The position numbers and the translations under genes are program-made. Below, in pieces: positions 16,372 to 25,112 of a DNA stretch of 64,000 nucleotides. The number at the start of each line of letters is the position of its first letter. Positions within the stretch are counted from its first letter, which is position 1. The notes under the pieces are model-generated. The model worked only from the letters and a program-made list of their open reading frames with translations. It was not told the origin of the DNA and searched no databases. Origin of the DNA: Deltaproteobacteria bacterium (GTDB lineage Bacteria > Myxococcota_A > UBA9160 > SZUA-336); the NCBI GenBank assembly GCA_029261925.1, contig JAJDAJ010000068.1, forward strand, positions 1-64,000, in the 5' to 3' direction.

Positions 16372-18660
16372 ATGAGCGTGCAGAAGCGCACCGGAGCCGG
16401 CCGCCTCGTGTCGCTGGCGCTCGCGCTGGTGGCGGCCAGCTGGCCGCTGACGGCGGCCGCCCAGACGCCGGTGGGCTCGTCGACGGCCACGGGTGAGCTC
16501 GGCCTCGGGGGCATGACGACCTGGGGGGACGACGAGGAAGGGAAGTACCTCGAGTACCGCGACCTCGACAGGGGTCTGATCGGCGACTACCGGCTCCTGC
16601 TGACGGATCCGTCCAGCGGCCTCTACCTGCGCAGCCAGGGTGAGAACCCCGGCTACGACGACCAGCGGCTCTGGCTGGAGACCGGCCGCCACGGCGTGTT
16701 CAAGCTAGATGCCTTCGTGCGCGAGCTCCCGCACGTCTTCAGCACGCAGGCCCGCAGCCTGTACACGCATGTGGGGAACGGCACGCTCCGGCTCCCGCCC
16801 GGGGTGCAGGCAGCCATCGCGGGTGGCGGCAGCAGCCAGCTCGCCAGCGAGCTGCAGGGGGCGCGAGGCACCGATCTCGAGCTGAGCTGGCTCGAGGCGG
16901 GCGGAGGGCTCGAGCTCCAGTGGGGCGAGGCCCTGCGCCTGTACGGCAGCTATCGCCTGCAGGACAAGGAGGGCACGCGCGCGCGCGCCATCGGCTGGGG
17001 AACCCCGGGCGGAAACTTCGCGGTCTTCCCGCTCGAGGTCGACGAGAAGATCCACGAGGTCCGCGCGGGCGGCGAGTGGCTGCGGGGGACCTCGAGCCTG
17101 TCGCTGGAGTACCTGGGCTCGTTCTTCCACAACGATCTGCGGCAGGCCGTGGTCGACAACCCGCTGGTGGCGGCGGACAGCGTCACGGCCTCCACCCGGG
17201 GACGGATGGCCCTGGCCCCCGACAACGCGGCGCACAGCCTGGCGCTGTCCGGGTCGAGCCCGCTCCCGCTCGCCTTCCCCGCGCGTCTGATCGGAAGCGT
17301 CGTGTACGGCGTCCGGCTCCAGGACCAGAGCTTCCTGCCGCACACGCTCAATCCCGCGATCCTGGCGCTCGGGAACCCCGGTCTCGTCCTGCCACAGGGC
17401 GATCTCGACGGCCGCGTCGAGACGCTGCTGGCGAGCTTTCGCGTGAGCCTCGACCCGAACCCCGAGCTGGACGTCGACCTGCGCTACCGGATCTACCGCT
17501 ACGACAACGAGAGCGACGAGCTGCTCTTCCCGGAGCACGTCACCAACGACGGCGCGGTGGCCTCCGGCGCACACCGCAGCGTCGCGAGCGACTATACCGT
17601 CCAGAAGGCCAGCGTGAACACGCGGCACCGCCTTTCCCGACGCCTGACCGGACACGTCGGCTACTTCTGGGAGCACTGGCACCGCAGCGACGATCGCCAG
17701 GTCGAGGACCTGCACGAGCACGGGCCCACCGCGAAGCTCGACTGGCGCGTCTCCCCCGGGACCACCGCGCATGCGAGCTACGCGTTCCGCACGCGCAACG
17801 GCGACGGCTACGACCCCTTCGCCTACTTCGACGAGAGCCTGGATGCCCAGGGCCGCGCCGATGCGAGGAGCTTCGGCGAGTCTCCCCGGCTCCGGAAGTT
17901 CGACCAGGCCGACCGCGACACGCACCGCCTCGACGTGCAGGCGAGAACCCTGCGCGGCGAGCGCCTCGAGCTCGGGCTCTCGGGCGGCCTCTACCTCGCC
18001 GACTACCGGAACACCGACCTCGGCCTGACAGACCGCTGGACCTGGAACCTGGGAGGCGAGGCGTACTACCAGCTGAGCCCGCGCGTGGGTGTGCGGGGCT
18101 ACTACGACTTCGAGGCGATCCTCGACGAGCAGGATGCTCGCTGGCGCCCGCGCTCGTTCGCCGGGCTGACCACGGCGGTCGACGATCCGCTCAACGGCTG
18201 GTCGAGCCGCACGCGCAGTCGCTTCCACACCGCAGGCGTCGGCCTCGACCTGACGCTGGTCGAGGACCGGGTCGATCTCGTGCTGGGCTACGAGTTCCAC
18301 CACGGGCGCGAGCGCACCACGTCGTCGGGCCCCGCCGGTCTGGTCGCCGCCGCACCTCCCACCACCAGCGGCGACGGGGGCAACGCGGCCTTCTTCCCGG
18401 AGATCGAGGAGCGCCTCCACGCGCTCACCGCCGACCTGACGCTGCGCCTCGGCGAGCGGGTCTCGCTGGTCGCCCAGTACCGCTACGAGGACTTCGACCT
18501 GGACGACGACTTCCGCAGGCAGGGGCTCGGGCCGTTCCTCGCCGGATCCAACGTGAACGGGAGCGGCGCGATCACCCCGTCGACGGACATCTTCCTGGCC
18601 AACGACGTGCGGAGCTACCAGGCGCACGTCCTCCGGCTCCTCGCCCGGCTGCGCTTCTAG
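16372..18660 (+). CDS. MtrB/PioB-family outer-membrane beta-barrel of a cytochrome conduit
   Basis: 762 residues, signal peptide ending near PLTAAAQ, then a long sequence of alternating strands rich in Tyr, Arg and Asp. RSQGENPGYDDQRLWLETGR near the N-terminus is characteristic of decaheme-associated outer-membrane proteins. The protein ends LLARLRF; a C-terminal Phe is the usual signal for the BAM machinery. The family forms a large pore that sheathes the MtrA-type cytochrome. The N-terminal CXXC found in Shewanella MtrB is absent. ATG at 16372 has GAGGCGGG just upstream. It is the last gene of the predicted sigma-54 transcript. Confidence 0.88.
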   Translation: MSVQKRTGAGRLVSLALALVAASWPLTAAAQTPVGSSTATGELGLGGMTTWGDDEEGKYLEYRDLDRGLIGDYRLLLTDPSSGLYLRSQGENPGYDDQRLWLETGRHGVFKLDAFVRELPHVFSTQARSLYTHVGNGTLRLPPGVQAAIAGGGSSQLASELQGARGTDLELSWLEAGGGLELQWGEALRLYGSYRLQDKEGTRARAIGWGTPGGNFAVFPLEVDEKIHEVRAGGEWLRGTSSLSLEYLGSFFHNDLRQAVVDNPLVAADSVTASTRGRMALAPDNAAHSLALSGSSPLPLAFPARLIGSVVYGVRLQDQSFLPHTLNPAILALGNPGLVLPQGDLDGRVETLLASFRVSLDPNPELDVDLRYRIYRYDNESDELLFPEHVTNDGAVASGAHRSVASDYTVQKASVNTRHRLSRRLTGHVGYFWEHWHRSDDRQVEDLHEHGPTAKLDWRVSPGTTAHASYAFRTRNGDGYDPFAYFDESLDAQGRADARSFGESPRLRKFDQADRDTHRLDVQARTLRGERLELGLSGGLYLADYRNTDLGLTDRWTWNLGGEAYYQLSPRVGVRGYYDFEAILDEQDARWRPRSFAGLTTAVDDPLNGWSSRTRSRFHTAGVGLDLTLVEDRVDLVLGYEFHHGRERTTSSGPAGLVAAAPPTTSGDGGNAAFFPEIEERLHALTADLTLRLGERVSLVAQYRYEDFDLDDDFRRQGLGPFLAGSNVNGSGAITPSTDIFLANDVRSYQAHVLRLLARLRF

Positions 18661-18813
18661 GAGCGACGGCCCGTGGGGCGACAGCTTCATTCCCGGCTGC
18701 AGCACCGGCGCGCCCCTGCCACGAATGGGTAACCTGGGCGAGTTCGTCCGCTTCCAGACCGCACGGGGCCCTGCTCGACTGCGAGACCCCGCGGCCTGAC
18801 CAGCCGCGGCGAT

Positions 18814-18845
18814 CGTCCGGCCCGGACGAACGCCGCCAGGCGGCG
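18814..18845. repeat. Two adjacent perfect inverted repeats after the conduit operon
   Basis: CGTCCGGCCCGGACG (18814-18828) is followed after two bases by CGCCGCCAGGCGGCG (18831-18845), two GC-rich hairpins in a row. No T-run follows, so if they stop transcription it would be by a Rho-assisted or hairpin-only route. The 231-base gap 18661-18891 holds no other supported feature. Confidence 0.35.
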
Positions 18846-18891
18846 ACGAAGGCGAATGGCCCGGGCGCCGCCGTGACACCGAGAGGACGCG

Positions 18892-19914
18892 ATGACAGGG
18901 ACGACGTGGACGTGGATCGCGATGGCGGCCTGCCTGACCCAGTCGGCGATGTTCTCCGGGCTCAACCTCGGGATGCTCGGACCGAGCCGGCTGCGGCTCC
19001 AGGTTGCGGCGCGCGGCGGCGACCGCGGGGCGCAGCGGGTGCTCGCGCTGCGCGAGGACTTCCACCTGCTCCTGACCACGATCCTGTGGGGCAACGTCGC
19101 GGTCAACACGCTGCTGGCACTGCTGGCCGACTCGATCCTCGCCGGGGTCACGGCGTTCGCCGTCTCGACCGTCGGCATCACGCTGCTGGGCGAGATCGTT
19201 CCGCAGGCCTACATCTCGCGGCATGCCTACCTGGTGGGAGGCGCCCTGGCGCCGCTGATCCGTTTCTACCGGTTCGTCCTGATGCCGGTCGCCTGGCCAA
19301 CGGCGCGGATGCTCGACCGGCTGATCGGCAAGGAAGGCCTGGGGCTGTTCCGCGAGGTCGACCTGCGCGAGATGCTCAAGCTACACATCCGCGAGGAGAG
19401 CTCCGACGTGAGCCACGTCGAGGGCCACGGCGCGCTCAACTTCCTGGCGCTCGACGACCGCAGCCTGGCCGAGGAGTCGGAGGAGCTTCACCCGGACTCG
19501 ATCCTGTCGCTCCCCCTCGAGGACGACCGGCCGCGCTTCCCAGACTTCGAGCCGTCGTCCTCCGATCCCTTCCTCAGGTCGGTTCACGGCTCCGGGCGCA
19601 AGTGGGTCGTGATCACGGGCCCGGACCAGCGACCCCGGCTGGTGCTGAACGCGGACGCGTTCCTGCGCGCGGTGCTGATCGAGGCCGCACCCGTGCGGCC
19701 CGGGGACTTCTGTCACGAGCCGCTGGTGGTGACGGACGAGGCAACGAAGCTCGAGTCGGTCCTGGGCAATCTCGACCTGCGCCCGGGTCGGTCGGGGGGC
19801 CAGCCCCACCACCCGGACCTGGTCCTGCTCTGGACGGACCGGCACCGGCGCGTGCTGACCGGAGCCGACCTGCTCGAGAACCTGCTCCGGGGCATCTCGA
19901 GCGAGAGTCGCTGA
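18892..19914 (+). CDS. DUF21 (CNNM-type) membrane protein with degenerate CBS-like tail
   Basis: 340 residues. The N-terminal half has three to four membrane helices with the DUF21 signatures FSGLNLGMLG and LLGEIVPQAYISRHA, as in CNNM/CorB/HlyC-type ion transporters. The C-terminal half (RPRLVLNADAFLRAVLIEA ... DLVLLWTDRHRRVLTGADLL) keeps the beta-alpha rhythm of a CBS pair but lacks clear nucleotide motifs; no CorC_HlyC domain is present. Family members are linked to Mg2+ or Co2+ export. It may be co-transcribed with the conduit genes or have its own promoter after the hairpins; a link to electron transfer is not shown. Confidence 0.8.
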   Translation: MTGTTWTWIAMAACLTQSAMFSGLNLGMLGPSRLRLQVAARGGDRGAQRVLALREDFHLLLTTILWGNVAVNTLLALLADSILAGVTAFAVSTVGITLLGEIVPQAYISRHAYLVGGALAPLIRFYRFVLMPVAWPTARMLDRLIGKEGLGLFREVDLREMLKLHIREESSDVSHVEGHGALNFLALDDRSLAEESEELHPDSILSLPLEDDRPRFPDFEPSSSDPFLRSVHGSGRKWVVITGPDQRPRLVLNADAFLRAVLIEAAPVRPGDFCHEPLVVTDEATKLESVLGNLDLRPGRSGGQPHHPDLVLLWTDRHRRVLTGADLLENLLRGISSESR

Positions 19915-19931
19915 GACCCCGGCGACGGTGA

Positions 19932-21056
19932 TCAGACCGGCGTCGTCAGCACCTCGGGCTCGAAGCGGAACAGGCGCGCGGCCGTGCCGCCGACCATCCC
20001 GGCGGCGTCGGCGACCGGGACGCCGGCGAACTGCTCCTGCACGGACTTTCGCGAGTTCGGGTAGGTGCCCTCGGCGTGCGGGAAGTCCGAGCCCCACATC
20101 AGGGGAGACGTACCGGTCCGCGCCATGGCGGCGACGGCGACCGGGTCATACTGGAAGGTGCCGTGGATCTGGCGCGACATGTAGTCGCTCGGCTTCTCCG
20201 CGAGATCGGGCCAGACCCAGCCCTCGTACTCCTGGAACGCCTGGTGGTAGTAGTCGACCGTGTTCATGGCCCAGGCGAGCCAGCTCGCGTTGGTCTCGAC
20301 GTACACGAAGTGCAGGCCGGGGTGGGCAGCGAGCACGCCCGAGGTCGCCAGCAGCGCGGCCCCCCGCGGCGCCATCGACTGCGTGGCCAGCAGGTTGGAG
20401 ACGGCGGCGCCGGGGCCGCGGTAGAAGAGCATGCTGTGGCCCGTGCCCTGGTGCATGACCACCGGCATGCCGATCTCCTCGATCGCGTGCCAGAGCGGCT
20501 GCCATTGCCGGTGGTTGTACTCGGGCGTGCCGACCAGCGGCAGCATGGCCGCGGCCAGGCCCAGGTCTGCGGCGCGGCGCACCTCAGCGATCGCGGCCTC
20601 GACGTTCCAGGTCGGGATCATGGCGGCGCAGCGAAAGCGCGGCGAGCGCGACTCCAGCCGGTCGTGGACCCAGTCGTTGTAGAGCCGGCAGCAGGCCTCG
20701 CCGACCGCCCCGTCCTCGAGGTTCCACACGTACAGGCCCGCGCTCGGATAGATGCACTCGCCCGAGATGCCGTCCTCGCGCATCACCGCGAAGCGTCGCT
20801 CGGGATCCGCGGTCAGCTCGCAGAGCGCGTCGATGTCACTGGCGCCCGCGCTCCGCGCCGCGTCGGTCAGCGCCTTGGCCTCGGCGGCGTTGTCGATCCC
20901 GATGCGCTGCGCGAACGTCGAGGCCGCGTTCGCGTCGCGCCGCAGCTCGGGCGGCAGCCGGTCGTGCATCGACGCCGGCAGGTTCTGGACCCACAGGTAG
21001 CTGGGCTCCTCGACGTGGCTGTCGGCCGAGATCAGGGGGAGGCTGGAAAGATCCAT
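19932..21056 (-). CDS. Amidohydrolase-2 family (metal-dependent TIM-barrel hydrolase/decarboxylase)
   Basis: 374 residues. Metal and catalytic motifs of the ACMSD/amidohydrolase-2 group are seen: LISADSHVEEP near the N-terminus, PVVMHQGTGH in the middle, VYVETNASW, and MWGSDFPHAEG with the Asp near the C-terminus. Family members hydrolyse or decarboxylate cyclic and aromatic acids. It starts 7 bases after the stop of a related amidohydrolase, so the two form an operon and may act in series or as a heteromer. The two proteins share motifs but little else. Confidence 0.85.
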   Translation of the reverse strand: MDLSSLPLISADSHVEEPSYLWVQNLPASMHDRLPPELRRDANAASTFAQRIGIDNAAEAKALTDAARSAGASDIDALCELTADPERRFAVMREDGISGECIYPSAGLYVWNLEDGAVGEACCRLYNDWVHDRLESRSPRFRCAAMIPTWNVEAAIAEVRRAADLGLAAAMLPLVGTPEYNHRQWQPLWHAIEEIGMPVVMHQGTGHSMLFYRGPGAAVSNLLATQSMAPRGAALLATSGVLAAHPGLHFVYVETNASWLAWAMNTVDYYHQAFQEYEGWVWPDLAEKPSDYMSRQIHGTFQYDPVAVAAMARTGTSPLMWGSDFPHAEGTYPNSRKSVQEQFAGVPVADAAGMVGGTAARLFRFEPEVLTTPV

Positions 21057-21063
21057 CGAGACC

Positions 21064-22335
21064 TCAGGAGATGGAGCCGTAGGTGAGCTCGTAGCTCTTG
21101 CGGTAGTCCGCCTTCGATCGGATCCGCAGGTCCACGTCGTTCGAGCGGGCGCGGGCGCGCAGGGCCCCGACGGTCGCCTCCTCGCGCGTCACGTGCTGGA
21201 ACGGATCGAAGCGCAGCCAGCGCGCCGCGTTGCCGTGGGTGATCTTCGCGATCTCCTCGTCGCTGCAGCGAGCGAGCTCGATGTGCTCCCAGAGCTCCTC
21301 GGCCGAGTTCGGGAAGGTGCAGTCCGAGTGCGGGTAGTCGACCTCGTAGGCGATGTTGTCGATGCCGATGCGGTCACGCAGCAGCAGGCCCGAGGGATCG
21401 CAGATGAAGCAGGCCAGGAAGTGGCGCTGGAACATCTCGGTGGGCGTCAGCCCGCCGAGGTCCGAGCCCACCCACTTCTGCACGTGGAACTGGCGCTCCA
21501 TGCGGTCGAGGAAGCCCGGGATCCACGACGTGCCGCCCTCGGACAGGGCGATGCGCAGGTCGGGGTACTTCACCAGCGACTTCGACCAGAGCAGGTTGGC
21601 GGCGCACGGCAGCGCGTTCCAGCACGGCAGGGTGCTGGACACCTCGAGCGGCACCTCCTGGTCCGCCGGCATCACGTTCTGGCCCGAGGCGATGTGGATG
21701 GCGACGACCACGTCCTCGTCGCAGCAGGCCGCGAAGAACGGATCCCAGGCGCCGCTGTGGATGTTCGGGTAGCCGAAGGACTCCGGCGCCTCGGAGAAGG
21801 TGATCGCCGTGGCGCCCTTGCGCGCGACCCGGCGCACCTCCTTCGCGGCCAGCTCCGGGTCCCAGAGCGGCGAGAGCGGCAGCGGGATGAAGCGTCCCGG
21901 ATGACTGCCGGCCCACTCGTCGATGTGCCAGTCGTTGTAGGCCTGCAGCGCCGCGTAGCCGAGCTCGCGGTCGGCGCACTCGCCGAAGAAGTGGCCCGCC
22001 ATGCCGGCGAACGACGGGAAGCACATCGAGGCCAGCACGCCGTTGGCGTCCATGTCCCGCACGCGCTCGTTCACGTCCCAGCAGCCCGGGCGCATCTCGG
22101 CCAGCGTGCTCGGGTCGTAGCCCCACTCGTCGGGCGGCAGGGTGACCACGGCACAGATGAACGGGGTGGCGGTGGTGCCTCCCTCCCAGGTCCAGCTCTG
22201 CATCCCCGTGGCGGGGTCGAAGACCATGCGTGGCGCCCGATCGGCCCAGCGCTGCGGGATGTGGTTGTCGAAGACCGTCGCCGGCTCGACGATGTGGTCA
22301 TCGACGCTCACCAGGATCATCTCGTCGAGCTGCAT
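21064..22335 (-). CDS. Amidohydrolase-2 family protein
   Basis: 423 residues beginning MQLDEMILVSVDDHIVEPAT, a start common to a large group of uncharacterised amidohydrolases in actinobacteria and deltaproteobacteria. Further motifs are VVVAIHIASGQN, IALSEGGTSWIPGFLDRME, EVDYPHSDCTFPNS and HGNAARWLRFD. The DYPHSD segment carries the conserved Asp. Likely a Zn-dependent hydrolase or decarboxylase of an acidic substrate; none can be named. Strong ribosome-binding site GGAGGAGATCCCC before the ATG; a TAGAAT hexamer about 65 bases further up may be the -10 box. First gene of the amidohydrolase pair. Confidence 0.85.
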   Translation of the reverse strand: MQLDEMILVSVDDHIVEPATVFDNHIPQRWADRAPRMVFDPATGMQSWTWEGGTTATPFICAVVTLPPDEWGYDPSTLAEMRPGCWDVNERVRDMDANGVLASMCFPSFAGMAGHFFGECADRELGYAALQAYNDWHIDEWAGSHPGRFIPLPLSPLWDPELAAKEVRRVARKGATAITFSEAPESFGYPNIHSGAWDPFFAACCDEDVVVAIHIASGQNVMPADQEVPLEVSSTLPCWNALPCAANLLWSKSLVKYPDLRIALSEGGTSWIPGFLDRMERQFHVQKWVGSDLGGLTPTEMFQRHFLACFICDPSGLLLRDRIGIDNIAYEVDYPHSDCTFPNSAEELWEHIELARCSDEEIAKITHGNAARWLRFDPFQHVTREEATVGALRARARSNDVDLRIRSKADYRKSYELTYGSIS

Positions 22336-22450
22336 GGGGATCTCCTCCTCGGGGCGGGGTCGGCCGCACGGCCGTTCCGGACCCGCCTGGATGGCCTGAT
22401 TCTACGCGCTCGCGCGGCGATCGGCAGCCCACCGCCGGCGCCATGCACGC

Positions 22451-23311
22451 CTAGACCTCCACCCGATAGGCCCGCGCCAGGACGCCACGGGCGGCCTCTG
22501 CCAGCGGCAGCGCCGCCTCCAGCTCCGCGGCGCGGGCGAGGGCCGCGCCGAGGTCCTTGCCCGCCACCTCGTCCATGTAGCGCGCGTGTGCGGCGAGGTC
22601 GGGCCCGTCGGCGGCGCGAACCGTCCGGTCCAGCGGCGTCGTGAGCAGGATCTCGCGCGTGTTCTGGCTCATCACCCGCGTGTGCTCCAGGATGCGCAGG
22701 GCGGTCTCCGTCGCGATGCCCAGCGCCCGTGCCAGGTCGAGCGCCTCGCGCACGGCGGCAACCTGCGCGAACGACGCCATGTTGCGCACGAGCTTCGCGT
22801 CGAGGCCGCTGCCCAGCGGTCCGACGTGCTCGATCAGGCCGGCGTACGCCTCGAGCAGCGGCCGCGCGCGGTCGAGGTCGGCGGCCTCGCCGCCGACCAT
22901 CACGCCGTGGTCGCCGGACTGCTGCTGCTCGGTGGTCCCGCCGCTGACCGCGGCGTCGAGCAGCGGAAAGCCCCGCGCCGCGGCCGCCGCGGCCGCGCGG
23001 CGCAGCCCGGCCGCGGTCAGGGTCGAGTGGATCAGGATCACCGGGGGCTCGCCCCCTGCGGCGAGCAGGCCCCGCGGGCCCTCGAGCACGTCGAGGACCT
23101 GCGCGTCGTCGAAGACGACCACGCCGATCACGTCGGCGAGGCCCGCGAGCTCGAGGGGACTCGAGGCCACGCGCACCCCGGCGTCGCCGGAGAAGGGCTC
23201 CAGCGCCCCGGGGCGCTCGTCGAGCACCGCGACCTCGAGCCCGCGCCTGCGCAGGCAGCCCAGCATCAGGCTCCCCATGCGTCCGATGCCGATCAGTCCC
23301 GCCCGCTGCAT
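22451..23311 (-). CDS. NAD-dependent beta-hydroxyacid dehydrogenase (3-hydroxyisobutyrate dehydrogenase family)
   Basis: 286 residues. GLIGIGRMGSLMLGCLRRRG is the N-terminal NAD(P) fold, LLDAAVSGG the substrate-binding loop, and GSGLDAKLVRNMA carries the family catalytic Lys. The C-terminal KDLGAALA matches the conserved KD.. helix. Such enzymes oxidise 3-hydroxyisobutyrate, tartronate semialdehyde or related beta-hydroxyacids. The start has CGGGAGGACGGCGG before the ATG. It is divergent from the D-2-hydroxyacid dehydrogenase at 23401. Confidence 0.85.
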   Translation of the reverse strand: MQRAGLIGIGRMGSLMLGCLRRRGLEVAVLDERPGALEPFSGDAGVRVASSPLELAGLADVIGVVVFDDAQVLDVLEGPRGLLAAGGEPPVILIHSTLTAAGLRRAAAAAAARGFPLLDAAVSGGTTEQQQSGDHGVMVGGEAADLDRARPLLEAYAGLIEHVGPLGSGLDAKLVRNMASFAQVAAVREALDLARALGIATETALRILEHTRVMSQNTREILLTTPLDRTVRAADGPDLAAHARYMDEVAGKDLGAALARAAELEAALPLAEAARGVLARAYRVEV

Positions 23312-23388
23312 CCGCCGTCCTCCCGTGCCAGCGCCGCGTGGCCGTTCCGGGCCGCGACCGCTGCAAGACTACGCCCTGCGGGCGCGCG

Positions 23389-23394
23389 TATGAT
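23389..23394 (+). promoter_or_regulatory. Putative -10 box for a leaderless transcript
   Basis: TATGAT, close to the consensus TATAAT, is exactly 6 nt before the ATG at 23401, and there is no Shine-Dalgarno between. It would drive the three-gene hydroxyacid module. Confidence 0.5.
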
Positions 23395-23400
23395 CCCGGC

Positions 23401-24390
23401 ATGCCACTCGCCTTCCACACCGATATGCCCCCCGCCATGCTCGACGACGCGCCCGAGGCGCGCATGCTGCGCGAGGCGGGCATCGAGGTCCGCGGCGAGC
23501 GCTGCGGCTCCGAGGACGAGACCATCGAGCGCGCGGCGGGCGCCGACGCCATCCTGAACGGGCTGGTGCCGATCACGGCACGCGTGCTCGAGGCCCTGCC
23601 CGGCCTCAAGGTCGTGGCCCGGTACGGCGTGGGCGTGGACAACGTGGACCTCCAGGCCGCCACGCGCTGCGGGGTCGCGATCGTGCACGTCCCCGACTAC
23701 TGCGTCGAGGAGGTCTCGAACCAGGCGTTCGCCTTCCTGCTCGGCTGGGCGCGCCAGGTGCCGCGCTGGACGGAGATGCTGCGCGCGGGCCGCTGGGGCT
23801 ACGACCACATCGGCGCCATGCGCTCCGTGCACGGGCAGACGCTGGGCGTGATCGGGCTCGGACGCATCGGCGCGGCCACGGCGCGCAAGGGCGCGGCCTT
23901 CGGCATGGAGGTGCTGGGCTTCGACCCCGGCCTGGGCGACGACGACCTGCGGGCCCGCGGCGCGGAGCCGTGCACCCTGGAGGCTCTGCTGGCGCGCAGC
24001 GACTACGTCTCGCTGCACGCCCCGCTGCTGCCGGCCACCCACCACCTGATCGGAGCGGCGGAGCTGGCGCGCATGAAGCCGGGTGCCTTCCTGATCAACA
24101 CCTCGCGCGGCCCGCTGGTCGACGAGAAGGCGCTGATCGACGCGCTGCAGCGCGGCGAGCTCGCCGGCGCAGGCCTCGACGTCTTCGAGACCGAGCCGCT
24201 TCCCGACGACAGCCCCCTGCGCGGCATGGACCAGGTGCTGCTCAGCCCTCACATGGGCGCGCAGTCGCCGCTCGCGACCGCAAAGCTGCGCCGCAGCATC
24301 GCCGAGGAGGTCACGCGCGCCCTGCGCGGCGAGTGGCCGCTGCACGTGGCCAACCCCGAGGTGCGCGCGAACGCGCGCCTGCTCGCCTGA
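23401..24390 (+). CDS. D-isomer-specific 2-hydroxyacid dehydrogenase (phosphoglycerate dehydrogenase-like)
   Basis: 329 residues with the family layout: substrate domain halves at both ends and a central NAD fold, LGVIGLGRIGAATARKGAAF. The catalytic triad is visible: Arg in RYGVGVDNVDL, Glu in ETEPLPDDSP, His in LLSPHMGAQSP; NTSRGPLVDEKAL is another signature. It interconverts D-2-hydroxyacids and 2-oxoacids. It is followed by an RraA-like aldolase (17-base gap) and an LDH2-type dehydrogenase, which suggests breakdown of a branched hydroxy-oxo acid. The track start at 23338 was rejected in favour of 23401. Confidence 0.88.
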   Translation: MPLAFHTDMPPAMLDDAPEARMLREAGIEVRGERCGSEDETIERAAGADAILNGLVPITARVLEALPGLKVVARYGVGVDNVDLQAATRCGVAIVHVPDYCVEEVSNQAFAFLLGWARQVPRWTEMLRAGRWGYDHIGAMRSVHGQTLGVIGLGRIGAATARKGAAFGMEVLGFDPGLGDDDLRARGAEPCTLEALLARSDYVSLHAPLLPATHHLIGAAELARMKPGAFLINTSRGPLVDEKALIDALQRGELAGAGLDVFETEPLPDDSPLRGMDQVLLSPHMGAQSPLATAKLRRSIAEEVTRALRGEWPLHVANPEVRANARLLA

Positions 24391-24407
24391 ACCGAACCGG
24401 AGGCCCC

Positions 24408-25106
24408 ATGTCCGACTCGCTGCCACTTTCCCCCGAGGAGCTGGAGGCGCTGCGCCGCATCACCAGCCCCACCATCTGCAACGCCATCGAGACCTTCGGC
24501 GTGCGCGACCACGCCGAGGGCTTCATGGGGCCCGAGATCCGCTGCATCTCCCCCGGGCTGGGAAACATGGCCGGCTACGCCTGCACCGCGGTGATCGGCG
24601 CGAAGGTCGCCGGGGGCTCGCGCTCGGCTCCGCCGATGCCCGAGCTCTGGGAGCACGTGGCCTCGATCCCCGGACCGCGCGTGCTGGTGATCCACGACGT
24701 GGACTTCCCGCGCCCGCTCGGCTCGTTCTGGGGCGAGGTCAACGCCAACATCTTCAAGGCACAGGGCGTGGTCGGGACCGTGACCGACGGCGGCGTGCGC
24801 GACCTGCCCGAGGTCCGCGCGCTCGGCTTCCACTACTTCGCCTCCGAGGTGCTCGTCTCTCACGCCAACCTGCACCTGATCGACGTGGGCGTCCCGGTCG
24901 AGGTCGGCGGGCTGCGCGTCGAGCCCGGCGACCTGATCCACGGCGACGAGCACGGCGTGGTCAAGATCCCGCCCGGGATCGCGCGCCAGGTCCCGGCGGC
25001 CGCGGAGAAGATCGAGAAGGCGGAGCGGGGAATCATCCAGATGTGCCAGGCGCCGGATTTCTCGGTCGACAAGCTGCTGAAGGCCTTCGGCGCGAAGCAC
25101 CGCTAG
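24408..25106 (+). CDS. RraA-family protein (4-hydroxy-4-methyl-2-oxoglutarate aldolase/oxaloacetate decarboxylase-like)
   Basis: 232 residues. ANIFKAQGVVGTVTDGGVRD contains the Gx20-type DGGxRD motif of class II RraA-like aldolases, with the Arg that binds the oxoacid and the Asp that binds the metal. ITSPTICNAIETFGVRDHA is the usual N-terminal helix. Enzymes of this family cleave 4-hydroxy-4-methyl-2-oxoglutarate into pyruvates in aromatic degradation or decarboxylate oxaloacetate; the RNase-E-inhibitor role of E. coli RraA is less likely in this setting. CCGGAGGCCCC precedes the ATG. Confidence 0.82.
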   Translation: MSDSLPLSPEELEALRRITSPTICNAIETFGVRDHAEGFMGPEIRCISPGLGNMAGYACTAVIGAKVAGGSRSAPPMPELWEHVASIPGPRVLVIHDVDFPRPLGSFWGEVNANIFKAQGVVGTVTDGGVRDLPEVRALGFHYFASEVLVSHANLHLIDVGVPVEVGGLRVEPGDLIHGDEHGVVKIPPGIARQVPAAAEKIEKAERGIIQMCQAPDFSVDKLLKAFGAKHR

Positions 25107-25112
25107 CGTCCC

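Noticed and set aside
18814-18845. Intrinsic terminator after the conduit operon
   Set aside because: Two good hairpins but no following T-run, so kept only as inverted repeats.
16705-19224. 839-aa minus-strand ORF opposite the MtrB-like gene
   Set aside because: Arg/Gln/Val-rich composition with no motif; a GC-rich shadow of a convincing signal-peptide barrel gene.
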